From Aquimarina sediminis (lineage in GTDB: Bacteria; Bacteroidota; Bacteroidia; Flavobacteriales; Flavobacteriaceae): 64,000 bases of DNA. The translations under genes were made by a program, and so were the position numbers. Under the pieces are notes generated by a model. It saw only the letters and a program-made list of their open reading frames with translations, was not told where the DNA came from and searched no databases. Location of the stretch: NCBI RefSeq assembly GCF_002895435.1, contig NZ_POYJ01000001.1:1-64000 (forward strand). The letters are read 5' to 3'. Within the stretch, counting starts at the first letter, position 1. Every line of letters begins with the position of its first letter. Of this stretch, positions 34,784 through 43,018 are shown piece after piece.

Positions 34784-34867
34784 TACAGAAGGTTTTGGGT
34801 ACATTCTATGAAACTAAGAGTTAGGTGTCTCTTATAATCACCTAATACAGTGCGGTAACATATTTTG

Positions 34868-35311
34868 TTAGTTTTTAAGAATAATTCCTTCCATTATTTC
34901 AGGATTATTTTTTTTGAATTCTTCAATTTCGTTTTCCAGTATTTTTTTTAATTCACTTCCTTTAATTACGATTTCATCTTCTAAAGAATAGTTTATCTTG
35001 TATGTCATGTTATCAAATGAAGTGAGTGCTAAAAGTATCCCATCAAAAGGAGCATCGTCGGGCATAACCATTTCGGTTTCCAAGATTTTTTTCTTACTCG
35101 TATAAATTGGGAAAAAAGGGTTTTCCTTATTATCCTTGAACATGTATAGATGATTATGGTAATCATTATTGCTTTTTCCTATAGAAAGCATCAGATATAC
35201 TTTTGAACCAAAAATACTCTTTATCTCATCCCTATTGACTTTTTTAAGTTTGCTGCTTCCACAATTTGATAAAAAAAATATGGATAAAATCAGGATACTA
35301 AATTTTTTCAT
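34868..35311 (-). CDS. small lipoprotein of unknown function
   Basis: A 147-residue lipoprotein starting at ATG 35311 (MKKFSILILSIFFLSNC). A longer reading frame to 35374 adds a non-signal-like N-terminus and is rejected. After the lipobox come GSSKLKK, a mixed alpha/beta body and an acidic C-terminal helix (KKILENEIEEFKKNNPEI). No family was recognised. It is flanked by related repeat elements at 34757 and 35402. Confidence 0.6.
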   Translation of the reverse strand: MKKFSILILSIFFLSNCGSSKLKKVNRDEIKSIFGSKVYLMLSIGKSNNDYHNHLYMFKDNKENPFFPIYTSKKKILETEMVMPDDAPFDGILLALTSFDNMTYKINYSLEDEIVIKGSELKKILENEIEEFKKNNPEIMEGIILKN

Positions 35312-35401
35312 AACTATTAAATTTAGATGATCAAATGTGTTATTGATGTTATTATAAGTATATTGTAGAACCAAGCAAAATAGTACTCGGATTTCCTATT
35401 G

Positions 35402-35453
35402 TTTACCAAATGTAACATCTTTTAGACATAGCAGGATCATTGCGTTTGGTAAA
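35402..35453. repeat. dispersed repeat, copy 2, with perfect inverted ends
   Basis: TTTACCAAA at 35402-35410 is the exact reverse complement of TTTGGTAAA at 35445-35453. Its first 27 bases resemble 34757-34783. It lies 90 bp upstream of the lipoprotein start. Confidence 0.55.
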
Positions 35454-35545
35454 ATCAAAATAAAAATGATAAAAAGGAACTATTTTTCTATTTGATTCAT
35501 ATGTAGAATGCTGAAGTTCTGGTGGTTTATTTTTAACAGCTTATG

Positions 35546-38014
35546 TTAGAATTTCATTCCTAAACGAACATTAAACACTCTGGGAGTTAGAAAATTTGGA
35601 ATAGCAAATTGAAGTTGACTTGCTGCATCTCTTACAAAAGTATTAGTAATAGCATTTTGATTATCAAATATGTTATAGATTTCGAAGCCTAAATTTAACT
35701 CTCTAAACGTATTGAGAAAATGCCCTTCTTTTAGTCTTTTGTTTTGATCCACTACCACATATGATATTCCTAAATCGGCTCTGCGATAATCTCGTAACCT
35801 GGTCTGAAAATCATATGGATCGGCATAACTAGGTGACCCTCCGGGCACACCAGTTTGGTAAACCATATTAAGATACATTTTTAAACTGGGAATAGAAGGG
35901 ACATAGTCCTGAAACAACACCCCAACTTTAAGTCGTTGATCTGTTGGTCTCGAGATATAACCTCGATCATCAATATTTTCTTCTGTTTTTAAATACCCTA
36001 CACTTACCCAGCTTTCTGTACCGGGAACAAATTCTCCGTTAAGCCTTACATCTATACCTTGTGCATACGCTTTGGCATTATTTCTGGCACGATAACGGAT
36101 TCTTACGTTTTCTATAGTATATGGGTTTACATCGGCTAAAGTTTTGTAATACAATTCTGTGGTTAGTTTAAAAGGTCTATTCCACATCGAAAAACTATAA
36201 TCGTTACCAAGAACGAGATGCGCTGATTGTTGCGCTTTTACATTTGGTCTTACTATTCCCAAAGAATCTCTTAACTCTCTATAGAATGGAGGTTGATGGT
36301 ATAAGCCACCTGATGCTCTAAAGATCATATCTGTTTTCCAGTCAGGCTTGATTGCTATTTGGGCTCTAGGGCTAAAAACAATTTGAGAATCTGCACTATT
36401 TACTGTACTTCCGGAGATATTCCAGTTATGCGCTCGTATACCGATATTGGTCCAGATTTCAGTTTCTTTTATATGTGATCGAAGACTGTACTGCACGTAG
36501 CCCGAAATTCGGTCAATATTAGTACTATTTGTAGCTCGTACACTGGCAAAAGGAATAATCGGACTTGCATATGGTGTATATGGCTGATCATTTCTAAGAT
36601 CTAATATGGGAGGGCGTATCGAAAAACCGGCAGAATCTATTATTTCAAATTCTTGTAGTCGATCTTTGATATCTTCAGATGTATATTTAATTCCCCAATC
36701 AAATTGGTGCTTATCGGCAGTATACGTACCCTTGTGCTCTATGTTAAAGATCAAGGCGTCCAGATCATTTCTGGCATGCGTTAATTGCGAGCCAACACCT
36801 TCACTAAACTCGACTTCTCCTAGATTTTCGCTACCAATATCAGTATTAACTGTTCCCAGGGCATAGGCGGCAAAAATGTCATAATGCTCTTGTTCTTGCG
36901 TATGATATCCAGAAGCAATTAATCTTAAAGTTAAGTTGTCATTAGCTCTATAAGTTCCTTTTAATGCTCCAAAGTAGGTCTCGTATCTATCCTTTTCTTG
37001 CCCATTATAATGAACTGTAAGTGCCTGCACCGTTTGAAGAGTTCCAAAATTGACTTGTTGTCTCAGGGGTTCATAATCATAAGTATTAAGAGCTAAGTTT
37101 CCTAAAAAACCCAATTCAAACTTCTTTGAAAAATTATATGAAAGGTAGGTTTGAACATCTGCAAATCTTGGTCTAAAATTAGTTTCAGTGTTTTTGGCAT
37201 CGACCAATAAACTGTTATCTCTGTATCGTATACCTACAATAGCTGCCAATTTTTTATCTTTAGTTACTCCACCTGCCGAAATGCTACCTCCTAAAAGGCT
37301 TAAGTCTGCCGTCGCTCCTAATCGAGTAGGTCTTTTGTATGTAATATCTAAAACAGAAGATAACTTGTCTCCATATTTAGCTTGAAAACCTCCTGCAGAA
37401 AAATCTACATTGCGAACCAAATCAGTGTTTACAAAGCTCAAACCTTCTTGTTGACCAGATCGGATTAAAAATGGTCGGTACACCTCAATCTCATTTATAT
37501 ACACCAGATTTTCATCATAATTTCCTCCTCGAACAGCGTATTGCGTACTTAATTCATTGTTGGAGCTTACACCGGGTAAACTTTTTAGAAGTCCTTCGAC
37601 ACCAGCATTTGCAGAAGGGGTTGTTCTTATGGTCTCGGGATCTAATGTTGTAATCCCCTCAACAATTTTTCTTTCTCGACCAGAGATTACTACTTCACCA
37701 ATTTGTTCTATATCGGTTTTTAGTATTGGATTTAGTTCGTATTCCTGATTTTCTTCAAGACGAATAGTAAACTGCACATTTTTTAGGCTAATGTGGGATA
37801 TGTTTACTTCTATTTCTTGATTGGCAGGAATACTAAGTTGATATACTCCATTTTTATCAGATTGAGTACCAGAGTCGTTATAAGAGATGTTTGCTCCAGA
37901 AACAGGGATATTGTTTTCATCCAATACTACCCCTTTTAGTGTGGCATTTTGTGCCATAGATGAAATACTGATAAGTATCAGGGGAACCAAAAGAAATAAA
38001 AATCGATTTTTCAA
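35546..38014 (-). CDS. TonB-dependent outer-membrane receptor with N-terminal carboxypeptidase-like domain
   Basis: An 822-residue outer-membrane receptor with signal peptide (about 1-21, SSMAQ). A carboxypeptidase D regulatory-like domain (about 22-105) precedes a plug domain that contains LLKSLPGVSSNNELSTQYAVRGG and GGFQAKYGDKLSSVLDI. A beta-barrel follows, ending in VFNVRLGMKF. The substrate is unknown; there is no SusD partner next to it, so it is not a classical SusCD glycan importer. It is transcribed 14 bp after an M23 peptidase gene and probably shares its promoter. Confidence 0.87.
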   Translation of the reverse strand: MKNRFLFLLVPLILISISSMAQNATLKGVVLDENNIPVSGANISYNDSGTQSDKNGVYQLSIPANQEIEVNISHISLKNVQFTIRLEENQEYELNPILKTDIEQIGEVVISGRERKIVEGITTLDPETIRTTPSANAGVEGLLKSLPGVSSNNELSTQYAVRGGNYDENLVYINEIEVYRPFLIRSGQQEGLSFVNTDLVRNVDFSAGGFQAKYGDKLSSVLDITYKRPTRLGATADLSLLGGSISAGGVTKDKKLAAIVGIRYRDNSLLVDAKNTETNFRPRFADVQTYLSYNFSKKFELGFLGNLALNTYDYEPLRQQVNFGTLQTVQALTVHYNGQEKDRYETYFGALKGTYRANDNLTLRLIASGYHTQEQEHYDIFAAYALGTVNTDIGSENLGEVEFSEGVGSQLTHARNDLDALIFNIEHKGTYTADKHQFDWGIKYTSEDIKDRLQEFEIIDSAGFSIRPPILDLRNDQPYTPYASPIIPFASVRATNSTNIDRISGYVQYSLRSHIKETEIWTNIGIRAHNWNISGSTVNSADSQIVFSPRAQIAIKPDWKTDMIFRASGGLYHQPPFYRELRDSLGIVRPNVKAQQSAHLVLGNDYSFSMWNRPFKLTTELYYKTLADVNPYTIENVRIRYRARNNAKAYAQGIDVRLNGEFVPGTESWVSVGYLKTEENIDDRGYISRPTDQRLKVGVLFQDYVPSIPSLKMYLNMVYQTGVPGGSPSYADPYDFQTRLRDYRRADLGISYVVVDQNKRLKEGHFLNTFRELNLGFEIYNIFDNQNAITNTFVRDAASQLQFAIPNFLTPRVFNVRLGMKF

Positions 38015-38028
38015 GAAATAGTTAGGTT

Positions 38029-39717
38029 TTAAGGTTTTCTATAAAAAGTTGTTTCAAATGTTGCTCTATTATTTACTTTATCTAACACCACAAGTTTAAA
38101 ATTATTTTCTGAACCCGTAATAATTTTATCATCAAAGTCATAAATCAGCATTCCGGTTTTGTAATCATACTCTAATAAGATAAACTTTCCATTTATGGTT
38201 CCTCTATAGCTTTTAATGCCCGTTTCTGCATCATTTACCTTTATTTTAAGGTGTGTTGCTTCAGAGATCCATTTTTTGTCAGAAACATTAATAGGTACAA
38301 TTATTGGCTTTTCGGTATCGGTAAACAGAGAATAGGTTCCAAATGTTCGTGTCCTGATAGAAAATCTAGCTCCCTTTTTCGAAGTTCTAACATAAGAGTG
38401 GCTTTTGGGACTATTAACTCTTCCAATGTATAGTTTTTTTCTATCTTCACTATTGTAGCGCGAAACATCAAAAACAAGCGTCATGTTTTTGTGTAATGGT
38501 GTTCTGTTGTTATGAATTTTGGCTACTTCTCCTTTTACAGATAAATCTAAATATACATTATCATATAAGCTTCCTTTTGGAATATAGAGATCGACAATTC
38601 CAGAGCTGTAGGTGAAGTTCTCATATGATTTAGCATACTCAGTTGTTTTTGCATCCTCATTTTTTGTGATGGTTTCTGTATGTTTTCCTAAAATAGGGAT
38701 GTGTATTGTAGTGGTATTATTTTTAAAATCCTTGATATGTATGGTGTAGTTGTATGAAAGGCTGTCTTTAACGTTAACAATTCCATTATCAATTTTCTTT
38801 TTGAAGATAGAAAGAGGGTTATTTTTTTCTACAAAAAGTTTGGTTATCCTGCTTTTGTGTTCTTTATAATATGAATAATCAATGATTCTATTTGCATATC
38901 TTGTTTCGGCAAAAGAAAAGCGATTCATTTCTATTTTTAGATTTTCTTCACCATTAATTTCTGTAATAACCTGGTAGAAACCATTTTTGTTTGCTGCAAG
39001 ATCTTGTTTGTCTATAGTTGATACACCAAAACCAATTTTACCAAAGGCAGTAATGTTTTCGGCTTTAAAACTCCCATCTTCTTGAGGAGTAAGGTTTAAT
39101 TTAGTTGGTTTTTGGGTATTGTTTACATGGGCATTTTTATCTAAAGTATATACCCATAGGCTATTCACAATTGGCTTTTTGGTGTCTAATACCTCAATTC
39201 CAAAACTCATGGGATTCATAGGTCTCGATCGGGGATCTCTAATTTCAAAATGAAGGTGTGGTCCAAAACTCCCTCCTGTATTACCACTATACGCAATAAC
39301 ATCTCCTTGTTTTACGACTAAAGAACCAGATTTTGGAAATAATTCTATTTCATAAGATTCTTTGGTATATTGTTTTTCTTTGACATAAGCTTGAATCTCT
39401 GGTGAGAATTTTTGCAAATGCGCATATACAGTAGTGTATCCATTAGGGTGGGTGATATAAAGAGCTTTGCCATATCCGCCATGCGAAACCTTTATTCTAC
39501 TTACTCTTCCGGCAGCTGATGCATATACCTTAAGACCTTCTTCTCCCTGGGTTTTCATATCTAATCCCGAATGAAAATGATTAGATCTAAGCTCTCCAAA
39601 TGTTCCAGAAGCGACAATTGTAATATCTAGAGGGTGAACAAAGTAATCCTTGCTAATATCTTTTTGTCCGTAACAAAAAGAAAAACCGAGTAAAATGAAA
39701 GTTAAAATTTTTCTCAT
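38029..39717 (-). CDS. M23 family metallopeptidase (LytM-type)
   Basis: A 562-residue exported protein with a signal peptide (about 1-17). The peptidase M23 domain (about 30-180) has HSGLDMKTQGEEG with the first zinc ligands (HxxxD) and GPHLHFEIRDP with the HxH pair. The long remainder (about 190-562) is beta-rich and of unknown function. M23 proteins cut peptidoglycan cross-links or act as inactive scaffolds; here the zinc ligands look intact. It is the first gene of a pair with the TonB receptor 14 bp downstream. Confidence 0.87.
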   Translation of the reverse strand: MRKILTFILLGFSFCYGQKDISKDYFVHPLDITIVASGTFGELRSNHFHSGLDMKTQGEEGLKVYASAAGRVSRIKVSHGGYGKALYITHPNGYTTVYAHLQKFSPEIQAYVKEKQYTKESYEIELFPKSGSLVVKQGDVIAYSGNTGGSFGPHLHFEIRDPRSRPMNPMSFGIEVLDTKKPIVNSLWVYTLDKNAHVNNTQKPTKLNLTPQEDGSFKAENITAFGKIGFGVSTIDKQDLAANKNGFYQVITEINGEENLKIEMNRFSFAETRYANRIIDYSYYKEHKSRITKLFVEKNNPLSIFKKKIDNGIVNVKDSLSYNYTIHIKDFKNNTTTIHIPILGKHTETITKNEDAKTTEYAKSYENFTYSSGIVDLYIPKGSLYDNVYLDLSVKGEVAKIHNNRTPLHKNMTLVFDVSRYNSEDRKKLYIGRVNSPKSHSYVRTSKKGARFSIRTRTFGTYSLFTDTEKPIIVPINVSDKKWISEATHLKIKVNDAETGIKSYRGTINGKFILLEYDYKTGMLIYDFDDKIITGSENNFKLVVLDKVNNRATFETTFYRKP

Positions 39718-39776
39718 AAAGAGGGGTCAATGTAATGTTTTTTATTTTTTTATAAAGCTACTTATTTTTTTGTGGG

Positions 39777-40823
39777 TTAAGCTGTTTTTAATGCCTGATT
39801 CATAGCGTCATTTAAATATCCACCAGAAATAATTTTTGATCTAACACGATCAACATTAGTTTTCATTTTTTGATATTCTTCTAACGACAAATTTTCAAGT
39901 TTATGACTTAACTCATTTAAATTAGATACTGTAAAACCAATATTGTTATCTTTTATAAATGTGCTTATAGCCGCTTTGTCCCAAACAATAACAGGTAATC
40001 CGCATAGAATATATAATGAGGTTTTGTGAGGATTATTGTATTTTAGGTATTGCCCGTATTGACCACTACATTCTTCTGTAGAAATACCATCCCATACTAA
40101 TCCAAAAGAGCCTTCAATATGATAGGCTACAACATCAGATGGGAATGCTCCTTTATACGATAAAATCGATTTTTCTTTTTCTATTTTAAGCTTTTGATAA
40201 TCAAAGCCAATTCCGTATAAATTCATCTTGAATTCTTCTTGTTGTAATAAGTCAAGATCATATATGTATGAATTTTTACCTTCTCCAAAACCACCGGCAT
40301 ACACTATTTCGTATGGTTTGTTTTCTCTGATACTATTATTTTGATCTGGTAATCCCTTCGTAAGTATATAGTCAAAAATACCAAGTACAATTATTGGAAT
40401 GGTCACCCCTTGTTCTAGAAACCAGTTTTTCATTGCTTCATTATGAACAATAATTGCATCTGATGAAACTATCTTTTTTAATTCTTTATCTGCACTGCCT
40501 GTGCGTCCTTTTAGAAACCTTACATCGTGAACAATTGTGATGATTTGACACTTTTTTAATTTTGCTATAAACATCACATAATTTCTAAATTTATTTAGCG
40601 GGTATTGGGTACATAATGTACTTTTAAATGGAAGTCTCAATAGGGCAAAGGAGATTCCTAAAAAATTTTTTAGAGTTCCAATTGCAGAATTTGGGATAGA
40701 AGATTGCTTAAATCCAAGATTCTTAAACCCTTTTTCTGATAAGATGAATTCGCAATCTGTTTTTGCTTTACCAGCAGCATTAAAAAGAGATTTATAATTT
40801 CTAGAGATGAAATATCCTGTCAT
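39777..40823 (-). CDS. galactofuranosyltransferase-like glycosyltransferase
   Basis: A 348-residue cytosolic or membrane-associated GT-B glycosyltransferase related to beta-1,6-galactofuranosyltransferases. Visible features are the N-terminal YFISRNYKSLFNAAGKAKTD, TIVHDVRFLKGR, VYAGGFGEGKNS (start of the second Rossmann half), GLVWDGISTEECSGQYGQYLKYNNPHK and the late LPVIVWD motif. UDP-galactofuranose is the likely donor because glf, which makes it, is the divergent neighbour. The acceptor could be a surface polysaccharide. Confidence 0.8.
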   Translation of the reverse strand: MTGYFISRNYKSLFNAAGKAKTDCEFILSEKGFKNLGFKQSSIPNSAIGTLKNFLGISFALLRLPFKSTLCTQYPLNKFRNYVMFIAKLKKCQIITIVHDVRFLKGRTGSADKELKKIVSSDAIIVHNEAMKNWFLEQGVTIPIIVLGIFDYILTKGLPDQNNSIRENKPYEIVYAGGFGEGKNSYIYDLDLLQQEEFKMNLYGIGFDYQKLKIEKEKSILSYKGAFPSDVVAYHIEGSFGLVWDGISTEECSGQYGQYLKYNNPHKTSLYILCGLPVIVWDKAAISTFIKDNNIGFTVSNLNELSHKLENLSLEEYQKMKTNVDRVRSKIISGGYLNDAMNQALKTA

Positions 40824-41003
40824 ATGAATATGTAAATTTAATGGAGGAAAGATACATACATTTTATTTTTTAGACCCTATTTTAGGTGGATTATCAACTA
40901 TGATTTTTTGAAGTAAGATTATTGAGTATATAATCGGTTTAAAAATAGTAGTTTTGACAATTGAATTTTGAGAATAACTGTTTCAGGTAAAAAGAGTATA
41001 CTA

Positions 41004-42125
41004 GTGAAAGAAAAGAAATATGATTATCTAATTGTTGGAGCTGGCTTGTTTGGAAGTGTTTTTGCGCACGAAATGACCAAACGTGGTAAGAAATGTATTG
41101 TAATAGATAAGCGAAAGCATCTCGGAGGAAATGTGTATTGTGAAGAAAAGGAAGGAATCAATATTCATAAATATGGAGCGCATATTTTTCATACAAACGA
41201 CAAAAAAATATGGGATTATGTAAATCAATTTGCTGATTTTAATAATTATATAAACTCTCCATTGTCTTTGTCAAAAGGTAAGTTGTATAACCTACCTTTT
41301 AATATGAATACTTTTTATCAATTATGGGGAACCAAAACGCCTGAAGAAGCCAAAAAGATTATCAATGAACAGATAGCGGAATATGGATTTAAGTCTCCTA
41401 AGAACTTAGAAGAGCAAGCGTTGTCTTTGGTTGGAAAAGATATATATGAAACTTTTATTAAATCATATACAGAAAAACAATGGGGTAAAAAAGCAACTGA
41501 ACTCCCTTCTTTTATTATAAAGAGGTTGCCAGTTAGGTTTACCTATAATAATAATTATTTTAATGATATGTACCAAGGGATACCAGTTGGGGGATACAAT
41601 ACTATTATTGATGGATTATTGAGTGGTATCGAAACAAAAACGAGCGTAGATTTTTTTGAAGATAGAATTAGTTTAGAGTCTTTGGCAGATAAGGTGGTGT
41701 ATACCGGAAAAATTGATGAGTTTTTTGACTACAAGCATGGGCAGTTGGAGTATAGGTCTTTACGATTTGAGCATGAATTGCATACTATAGAGAATTATCA
41801 AGGTAATGCGGTCGTTAATTACAATGATGCTTCGTATGCATTTACCAGAATTATCGAACATAAACATTTTGAGTTTGGTAAACAAAATAAGACAATCATA
41901 ACAAAAGAATATCCCGAAAATTGGAATCGGAAAAAAGAAGCATATTATCCAATTAATAATGATAGAAATCAATCTATATTCAAAAAGTATAAAGAAGAAT
42001 CTAAACTATCTAAAGATGTTATTTTTGGAGGAAGATTAGCAGAATATCGATACTATGATATGCATCAGATAATTGCATCTTCGCTTACCAAAGTTGAAGA
42101 AATATTAAAGATTGAAAGGCAATAA
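41004..42125 (+). CDS. glf: UDP-galactopyranose mutase
   Basis: A 373-residue flavoenzyme that converts UDP-galactopyranose to UDP-galactofuranose. The FAD-binding Rossmann motif DYLIVGAGLFGSVFAHE is at the N-terminus, with RKHLGGNVY and IHKYGAHIFHT after it; YTEKQWGKKATELP and the C-terminal GRLAEYRYYDMHQII are typical. The start is taken as GTG 41004 (MKEKKYDY). A TTG at 40968 is also in frame but adds a poorly conserved-looking extension. It is divergent from the galactofuranosyltransferase gene and likely works with it. Confidence 0.93.
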   Translation: MKEKKYDYLIVGAGLFGSVFAHEMTKRGKKCIVIDKRKHLGGNVYCEEKEGINIHKYGAHIFHTNDKKIWDYVNQFADFNNYINSPLSLSKGKLYNLPFNMNTFYQLWGTKTPEEAKKIINEQIAEYGFKSPKNLEEQALSLVGKDIYETFIKSYTEKQWGKKATELPSFIIKRLPVRFTYNNNYFNDMYQGIPVGGYNTIIDGLLSGIETKTSVDFFEDRISLESLADKVVYTGKIDEFFDYKHGQLEYRSLRFEHELHTIENYQGNAVVNYNDASYAFTRIIEHKHFEFGKQNKTIITKEYPENWNRKKEAYYPINNDRNQSIFKKYKEESKLSKDVIFGGRLAEYRYYDMHQIIASSLTKVEEILKIERQ

Positions 42126-42155
42126 GCAACCCCTTTAAAATTAGTTTAAAAACTA

Positions 42156-42186
42156 TTGGGTTTTCTCAATTGGTATGTTAACTTTG
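42156..42186 (+). promoter_or_regulatory. promoter of the zapB-like/zapA genes
   Basis: TTG at 42156-42158 and TAACTTTG at 42179-42186, separated by 20 bp, match the Bacteroidetes -33 and -7 boxes. The first ATG follows 28 bp later. Confidence 0.6.
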
Positions 42187-42214
42187 TGTAACGAAGTATT
42201 GTGTAAAGTTTACA

Positions 42215-42505
42215 ATGAGTGATTTGATTGAAATTATTGATTCTCTTGAAAATAGGATAAGTAAGTTGCTTCATAAACATGAACTATTGAAACAACAAAA
42301 TCTAAGCCTGAAAGAGAAAATAGCCGAATTAGAATCTAATTCAGAGCTTCAAATTGATCAATTAAGGCAGTGGGAGGAAAAATTCAGTGCACTCAAAAAT
42401 GCAAATGCAATACTAGGCAGTGACGAACATAAAAGGGAAACGAAGCTCAAAATAAATGCTTTAATAAAGGAGATAGATATGTGTATAGCACAACTCTCTG
42501 AGTAA
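42215..42505 (+). CDS. coiled-coil protein, ZapB-like position
   Basis: A 96-residue protein that is almost wholly coiled coil (ENRISKLLHKHELLKQQNLSLKEKIAELE). It lies 7 bp upstream of zapA and shares its promoter. Size, coiled coil and partner suggest a ZapB-like division factor that binds ZapA, but ZapB is otherwise enterobacterial, so the name is only by analogy. Confidence 0.7.
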   Translation: MSDLIEIIDSLENRISKLLHKHELLKQQNLSLKEKIAELESNSELQIDQLRQWEEKFSALKNANAILGSDEHKRETKLKINALIKEIDMCIAQLSE

Positions 42506-42512
42506 GTAGAAT

Positions 42513-42803
42513 ATGGCAGATAAGCTTAAAATAAAATTATCTATTGCGGATCGAGTATATCCATTGACAATTAATCCAGATCAGGAAGAAGGATTACGAA
42601 AGGCCGCAAAAAAGATAGAAGCTATGATTAAGCAATTTGAGCAGAGTTATGCAGTTAGAGATAAGCAAGATGTATTAGCAATGTGTGCTTTACAATTTGC
42701 AGCACAAGTAGAACAAAAAGCTATAGATAAAGATGATGATATGATTAATGTGGCAAATAGATTAAATGAGTTAAATGATTTGCTTCATGATCAGTTATCA
42801 TAA
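42513..42803 (+). CDS. zapA: cell division protein ZapA
   Basis: A 96-residue FtsZ-associated protein that cross-links FtsZ filaments. It has the ZapA N-terminal beta hairpin KLKIKLSIADRVYPLTINPDQEEGLRKAAKKI, which is typical, followed by a long helical coiled-coil half. It is directly downstream of the coiled-coil gene, and a 6S RNA gene follows, matching the zapA-6S order known from enterobacteria. Confidence 0.9.
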   Translation: MADKLKIKLSIADRVYPLTINPDQEEGLRKAAKKIEAMIKQFEQSYAVRDKQDVLAMCALQFAAQVEQKAIDKDDDMINVANRLNELNDLLHDQLS

Positions 42804-42829
42804 CGTTCTTAAAAATAAATAAGGTTACT

Positions 42830-42996
42830 GCCTGCACTAGTTGTTATTTTGATAAACTCAACAAGAATTAATTAAAAAGGGTGAGTTTAAGTTGTAAAAG
42901 CGCGCCGCCTTGAGCGGATTCTTGAGCAATTTGTTAGCCCTAAACCTGTTTTTACAGAGTTTATACAAAACCTTTTACTTAGTGCAGGCTTTTTTT
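42830..42996 (+). ncRNA. ssrS: 6S RNA (6S-Flavo type)
   Basis: A closing stem GCCTGCACTA at 42830-42839 pairs perfectly with TAGTGCAGGC at 42980-42989, and the T run to 42996 ends the transcript. Between them are an internal stem around AAACTC/GAGTTT and a CCGC-CTTGA-GCGG hairpin near 42905-42917. Length (about 165 nt), position after zapA and the long closing stem fit 6S RNA, which sequesters RNA polymerase holoenzyme. The Rfam assignment (6S-Flavo) is from memory. Confidence 0.8.
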
Positions 42997-43018
42997 ATAT
43001 ATTAAACTCACATAAATT

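Larger units (their letters stand above)
34387..34867. other. repeat-rich, structured noncoding region
   Basis: This 481-bp region has no plausible gene but dense internal structure: a branched dyad at 34536-34659, three 21-bp-spaced repeats at 34654-34716, a second copy of a TTTAACCTTAC arm at about 34706-34716, repeats of CGTCTTTTTGA at 34623 and 34770, and a TTAGGTG/CACCTAA hairpin at 34821-34845. It could be a decayed mobile element, a repeated palindromic element or a structured RNA. Confidence 0.6.
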
